NCBI GenBank assembly: GCA_003151425.1 | Contig: PLXO01000059.1 | Location: 1-35,087 of the forward strand | Length of the DNA: 35,087 nucleotides | Source: Acetobacteraceae bacterium | GTDB lineage: Bacteria; Pseudomonadota; Alphaproteobacteria; Acetobacterales; Acetobacteraceae | Reading direction: 5' to 3' | Part shown: positions 32,011 through 35,087 of the stretch, piece by piece | How the letters are laid out: the number at the start of each line of letters is the position of its first letter | How positions within the stretch are numbered: position 1 is the first letter of the stretch | Program-made: the position numbers and the translations under genes | Notes under the pieces: model-generated | Database searches by the model: none | Seen by the model: the letters and a program-made list of their open reading frames with translations, nothing else | Told to the model about the DNA's origin: nothing

Positions 32011-32323
32011 CCGGATGGATCGAGAACTTTTGGAAATGGCGCGGGCGCAGCGCTGCCTTGGGATCATGGACGACGTGACCTATCGGAAGATCACCATTCG
32101 GCACTTGGGGCCGGACGCTCCGCTCACGGCCGCGCCGATCAGCGCCGACGAAATCCGCACGGTGCGCGAGAAGGCGCACCTCAGCCAAGCCGCCCTTGCA
32201 AAGTATCTCAATCTCACCGCGGGCTATGTCTCGCAGCTTGAGCGCGGCACCAAGCAGGCCAAGGGGCCAGCCCTCGCCCTGTTAAACGTCATTCGCCGCA
32301 AGGGCATCGAGGCACTTCTATGA
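31991..32323 (+). CDS. HigA-type XRE-family antitoxin/regulator
   Basis: A 110-aa DNA-binding protein with an HTH_XRE domain at about 60-105 (SADEIRTVREKAHLSQAALA then KYLNLTAGYVSQLERG). It normally neutralises the HigB/RelE toxin encoded just before it and represses the pair. Its ATG overlaps the toxin remnant by 20 nt, the usual layout. With the toxin frameshifted it is an orphan antitoxin. Its TGA overlaps the ATG of the small frame at 32320 (ATGA). Confidence 0.85.
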   Translation: MTTKQPSRMDRELLEMARAQRCLGIMDDVTYRKITIRHLGPDAPLTAAPISADEIRTVREKAHLSQAALAKYLNLTAGYVSQLERGTKQAKGPALALLNVIRRKGIEALL

Positions 32324-32577
32324 GCGCCCCGGAGAAGGCCGCCATAGTTGAAATGCACATCGGGCGGCGCCGCGCGCGCATTGACCATCGCGACGTCAGT
32401 GAAATCACGACCTTGGCGTCTGCCCGATCAAGCGTAGTGGCCAGATGCCGCCAGTGCCGCACAGTGATTTTTGACCGGTTGAACGCGCGCCAGCCGTGGC
32501 TCGAGGACCCCGCGATAGCGTACGGTCTCGGCCCGCGTTGCGAGCCTTGCGGCGTTGCAGGACAAGAAAGAATCTAA
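32320..32577 (+). CDS. Small protein with CxxC...CxxC pattern, doubtful
   Basis: 85 aa. CRQC (about 43-46) and CEPC (about 74-77) could bind one zinc, with GLGPRCEPC resembling small zinc-ribbon domains. ATGA overlap with the antitoxin gene favours a real gene. Against it, the first third lies antisense to a serine-hydrolase remnant (minus-strand FNYGG), and the last 35 codons are also found, without a start, in the direct repeat at 30102. It may be an assembled frame in repeat DNA. Confidence 0.4.
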   Translation: MSAPEKAAIVEMHIGRRRARIDHRDVSEITTLASARSSVVARCRQCRTVIFDRLNARQPWLEDPAIAYGLGPRCEPCGVAGQERI

Positions 32578-32712
32578 CGCAGATAAGTCAGGGATGCACG
32601 CAGAACACGCAGATGTTCCAGTGTGATGCACGGCCTGTGAGTCACACCGAACCATCTGCGTGTTCTGCGTGCATCACCTTCCTGCATCTGCGTTAAAACC
32701 TTCCTTCGCGCT
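32339..32712 (+). repeat. Direct repeat flanking the toxin-antitoxin zone, copy 2
   Basis: The longer copy of the 30021-30341 repeat; its last 240 bp (32473-32712) are about 97% identical to copy 1. The two copies are in direct orientation and bracket about 2.0 kb with the MNT/HEPN pair, the HigB remnant and HigA. Confidence 0.9.
32576..32694. repeat. Nested inverted repeat (cruciform type), copy 2
   Basis: Same design as 30205-30323: outer AACGCAGAT / ATCTGCGTT, a middle 23-bp stem ending at 32675 and a small inner stem. It starts right at the TAA of the 85-codon frame and would act as a strong transcript 3' structure. Confidence 0.85.
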
Positions 32713-32784
32713 GCCGCCAACGGCTGGTTACAGAAGTGTCGACTGCTATTTGACAACCAACGCTATGCCCTCAAGAAGCCAAGT

Positions 32785-33345
32785 CTACCCAACCAGCCGC
32801 CGCACCAGCGCCGCCGCGTCCGGCGTGGACCAGTCGGCCGCACCCTCCAGCCGCGCCCGCTCCATGCCCTTGCGGTCGATGATCAGGGTGGTCGGGATGC
32901 CGCGCGCGCCCCAGGCGTCGGCGGCGGCGCCCCTGGGGTCGAGCAGGATCGGCAGGCCGCTGATGTCGTGGGCATCGAAGAAGGCGCGCACCGCCTTGGC
33001 CCCGCCACGGTCGGACGACAGCGGCAGCACGGCGATGTCCGCCGGCGCCAGGGCGTGCGACAGCGCCGACAGCGCCGGCATCTCCGACACGCAGGGCACG
33101 CACCAAGTCGCCCAGAGGTTGACCACCATGCCGTGGCCGAGGAACTCGTCCAGCCGGTGCGGCGTGCCGTCGACCGCCACGAAGACGATCGGTGCCGGCT
33201 GCACCGGCGGGTCGACGAGCTTCAGGCCCTCGGCCAACGGCTCCAACGCCTCGGCGTGCGGTTTGCGCGAGGCCAGCGCGGCGGCTAGGGTCCCGCCCGC
33301 CGCCAGCCCCGCCGTCACCAGGCTCCGGCGGGTCAGTGCACGCAT
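32785..33345 (-). CDS. TlpA-like thioredoxin-fold protein, exported
   Basis: A 186-aa periplasmic thiol-disulphide protein. An N-terminal signal ([20 protein letters not shown], with Arg-Arg and a hydrophobic core) precedes a thioredoxin fold. The active site WCVPC has C82 and C85 in [10 protein letters not shown]. The cis-Pro loop [12 protein letters not shown] is near 154-165. The redox partner is unknown; TlpA-type proteins often serve cytochrome or other cysteine-protein maturation. The ATG at 33345 has AAGGGG 7 nt upstream. It is divergent from argH with only 15 bp between starts, so promoters must overlap the coding ends. Confidence 0.92.
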   Translation of the reverse strand: MRALTRRSLVTAGLAAGGTLAAALASRKPHAEALEPLAEGLKLVDPPVQPAPIVFVAVDGTPHRLDEFLGHGMVVNLWATWCVPCVSEMPALSALSHALAPADIAVLPLSSDRGGAKAVRAFFDAHDISGLPILLDPRGAAADAWGARGIPTTLIIDRKGMERARLEGAADWSTPDAAALVRRLVG

Positions 33346-33360
33346 GTCGGAACCCCTTTC

Positions 33361-34878
33361 GTGAGCCAGAAGCCGGACCGCCGCGACGCCGAGCGGGTTG
33401 CCCCAGGGGTCGCCAACTTGGTTGCCCCAGGGGACGCCGACTCGGGCGCCAACCCGGGCACCAACCCGGGCACCCCTGGGGACGCACGCCGCAACGTCGA
33501 GGCCAACCAGCAATGGGGTGGCCGCTTCGCCGCCGGACCCTCGGTGGTGATGCAGGAGATCAATGCGTCGATCGGCTTCGACAAGAAGCTGTGGCGGCAG
33601 GACATCAAAGGCTCCCTGGCGCATGCGGCGATGCTGGCGAAGGTGGGCGTCATCGACGCGCAAGATGAGCAGGCGATCCGCCACGGTCTAGAGGCGATCG
33701 CGCACGAGATCGCGAGCGGCACGTTTCCGTTCTCCGAGGCGCTGGAGGACATCCACATGAACATCGAGGCGCGGCTGGCCGAGCGGATCGGCGAGGCCGG
33801 CAAGCGCCTGCACACTGGGCGCAGCCGCAACGACCAGGTGGCGACCGATTTCCGCCTGTGGGTGCGCGAGGCGATCGACGGGCTCGCAGCGCAGATCACC
33901 GACCTGATGTGGGCGCTGGCTGAGCGCGCGGCGCAGCACGCCGCCGATCCGATGCCCGGCTTCACCCATCTGCAGAACGCCCAGCCGGTGACTTTCGGGC
34001 ACCATCTGCTGGCCTATGTCGAGATGCTGGAGCGCGATCGTGGGCGCCTTGCGGATTGCCGGCGGCGCGGGAATGAGTGTCCGTTGGGGTCCGCGGCGCT
34101 GGCCGGCACCTCGTTTCCGCTGGACCGCGAGGCGACCGCGCTTGCGCTGGGCTTCGACCGGCCCACCGCCAATTCGCTCGACGCGGTGTCGGATCGCGAT
34201 TTCGCGCTGGAGTTCCTGGCAGCCGCGGCGATCGGCGCGGTGCACCTGTCGCGGCTGGCCGAGGAGATCGTCATCTGGTGCAGCGCGCCGTATCGCCTCA
34301 TCCGGCTGTCGGACGCGTTCACCACCGGCAGCTCGATCATGCCGCAGAAGCGCAACCCGGACGCGGCCGAGCTGGTGCGGGCGAAGACCGGGCGGGTGAC
34401 CGGCGCGCTGGTCGGGCTGCTGACCGTCATGAAGGGCCTGCCGCTGGCCTATGCGAAGGACATGCAGGAGGACAAGGAAGGCGTGTTCGATGCCGCCGAG
34501 GCCTGGGCGTTGTCGCTCGCCGCGACCGCCGGGATGGTGCGCGACATGACCCCCGACACCGTGCGGATGCGCCAGTTCGCCGGCGCCGGCTTCGCCACCG
34601 CGACCGACCTGGCCGACTGGCTGGTGCGCGTGCTGAAGCTGCCGTTCCGCAGCGCCCACCACGTGACCGGGCGGCTGGTGGCGCTGGCCGAGGCGAAGGG
34701 GGTCGATCTGTCCGGCCTGACGCTGGCCGAGATGCAGGCGGCGGAGCCGGGGATCACCCAGGACGTGTTCTCGGTGCTGACGGTGGAGGCGTCGGTTGCC
34801 TCGCGCACCAGCTACGGGGGCACCGCGCCCGCGAATGTGGCGGCGCAGGCCGCGCGATGGCTGAAGGTGCTGACATGA
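33361..34878 (+). CDS. argH: Argininosuccinate lyase
   Basis: Last step of arginine synthesis: splits argininosuccinate to arginine and fumarate. From QQWGGRF (51) on it is a full Arg[14 protein letters not shown] is at 151-163, the catalytic His region PGFTH (H203) follows, and the fumarase/ASL signature [11 protein letters not shown] is at 323-333. The start is GTG 33361; no ATG occurs in frame before the conserved core. The first 45 or so residues are an unusual Ala/Pro/Gly extension encoded by a 24-bp tandem repeat. A start at the TTG at 33418 is possible. Its TGA overlaps the next ATG as ATGA. Confidence 0.95.
   Translation: MSQKPDRRDAERVAPGVANLVAPGDADSGANPGTNPGTPGDARRNVEANQQWGGRFAAGPSVVMQEINASIGFDKKLWRQDIKGSLAHAAMLAKVGVIDAQDEQAIRHGLEAIAHEIASGTFPFSEALEDIHMNIEARLAERIGEAGKRLHTGRSRNDQVATDFRLWVREAIDGLAAQITDLMWALAERAAQHAADPMPGFTHLQNAQPVTFGHHLLAYVEMLERDRGRLADCRRRGNECPLGSAALAGTSFPLDREATALALGFDRPTANSLDAVSDRDFALEFLAAAAIGAVHLSRLAEEIVIWCSAPYRLIRLSDAFTTGSSIMPQKRNPDAAELVRAKTGRVTGALVGLLTVMKGLPLAYAKDMQEDKEGVFDAAEAWALSLAATAGMVRDMTPDTVRMRQFAGAGFATATDLADWLVRVLKLPFRSAHHVTGRLVALAEAKGVDLSGLTLAEMQAAEPGITQDVFSVLTVEASVASRTSYGGTAPANVAAQAARWLKVLT
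33397..33486 (+). repeat. 24-bp tandem repeat coding the ArgH N-terminal extension
   Basis: Units at 33397-33420 and 33421-33444 share GTTGCCCCAGGGG(T/A)CGCC. Related shorter units (CCAACCCGGGCA twice) and a closing CCCCTGGGGACGC follow. The frame is preserved. The Pro/Gly/Ala repeat sits at the very start of the gene. Confidence 0.85.
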
Positions 34879-35000
34879 GGACGACGGTGCTGCTGCTGCT
34901 CACGGTGCTGGCGCTGGCCGCTTGCGGGAAGAAGGGGCCGCCCGATCCGCCGGGCCCGCCGAACGAGATCACCTGGCCGAGGACCTATCCAACGCACTGA
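34875..35000 (+). CDS. Small LptM-like lipoprotein
   Basis: A 41-aa lipoprotein. A signal [20 protein letters not shown] has the lipobox LAAC (Cys17), followed by [11 protein letters not shown] and a short tail. Such tiny lipoproteins are commonly found directly after argH or near lysA in Proteobacteria; LptM of E. coli assists assembly of the LPS translocon. Translational coupling to argH through ATGA is seen. Confidence 0.85.
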   Translation: MRTTVLLLLTVLALAACGKKGPPDPPGPPNEITWPRTYPTH

Positions 35001-35031
35001 ACCAGGGGCGATCGGGTGAAGGAAGCAAGGC

Positions 35032-35077
35032 CAGGGGCTCCGCCCCTGGACCCCGCCAAGGGGCGCTGCCCCTTGGA
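35032..35077. terminator. Double GC-rich hairpin after the lipoprotein gene
   Basis: CCAGGGGC-TCC-GCCCCTGG (35032-35050) followed by CCAAGGGGC-GCT-GCCCCTTGG (35057-35077). Both stems are perfect. The sequence belongs to a dispersed repeat (inverted relative at 1-25), placed 31 nt after the last stop, and could end the argH transcript. Confidence 0.65.
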
Positions 35078-35087
35078 TCCCCGCCAA

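Noticed and set aside
31673..32323. One continuous 216-codon frame read as a toxin-antitoxin fusion protein
   Set aside because: Family alignment shows the toxin part shifting frame twice and ending at 32010, and the antitoxin has its own ATG at 31991. The single frame is accidental.

Overview
The window is GC-rich DNA with long overlapping antisense reading frames. Its gene content (a PHA phaA–phaB pair, oxoprolinase-type hydantoinase genes, a family-5 ABC transporter, and argH followed by a tiny lipoprotein) suggests an alphaproteobacterium, most likely Rhodospirillales/Acetobacteraceae. That placement is inference from gene content and style; there is no rRNA or other marker here.

Layout. 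33-6214 (minus strand): a family-5 substrate-binding protein, a double VanZ-like membrane protein, an O-antigen-ligase-like membrane protein and a DppB-type permease. 6491-7427: a lower-GC patch with a small membrane protein and a MNT nucleotidyltransferase followed by a truncated HEPN partner. 7473-11358 (minus): hyuB and hyuA, diverging from a DadA-like FAD oxidoreductase and an EamA exporter (11453-13798). 14221-18562: an MBL-fold hydrolase, a NUDIX hydrolase, a PPOX flavoprotein, an HpcH/HpaI aldolase and a methyltransferase. 18804-21792 (plus): an M23 peptidase, phaA and phaB. 22134-24587: a hypothetical gene whose upstream region is interrupted by a precisely bounded 1748-bp IS1595-family element (inverted ends plus an 8-bp target duplication). 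The element carries a tmRNA-3'-end-like sequence and a small ORF. 24869-29683 (minus): a three-gene SIR2 / small protein / Rad50-like ATPase operon that looks like a Lamassu (ABC-three-component) anti-phage system. 29920-32712: a scrambled toxin-antitoxin and pseudogene zone between two direct repeats. 32785-35000: a TlpA-like thioredoxin, argH and an LptM-like lipoprotein.

The most unusual signal belongs to no single gene. Several gene junctions are built from imperfect tandem copies of the stop/start sequence itself. At four junctions the copies form short minicistrons. At three of them (1008-1042, 4603-4651, 16542-16630) each minicistron's stop overlaps the next ATG (ATGA or TGATG), so stop-start overlap is carried across the spacer to the next real gene. 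At the fourth (12780-12826) a single leader made of repeats overlaps the start. In the relays the step between starts is 2 mod 3. Elsewhere the units are multiples of 3 and instead lengthen protein ends or duplicate in-frame starts (3011-3200, 1059-1148, 15923-16033, 18555-18596, 33397-33486). The SIR2 operon also uses three consecutive 4-nt GTGA overlaps, the first one to a 12-codon leader.

Two kinds of mobile intergenic sequence also recur: a REP-like hairpin (6352, 9139, 9225, partly 15101) and long inverted-repeat elements (about 13847 and 17570; 30205 and 32576).
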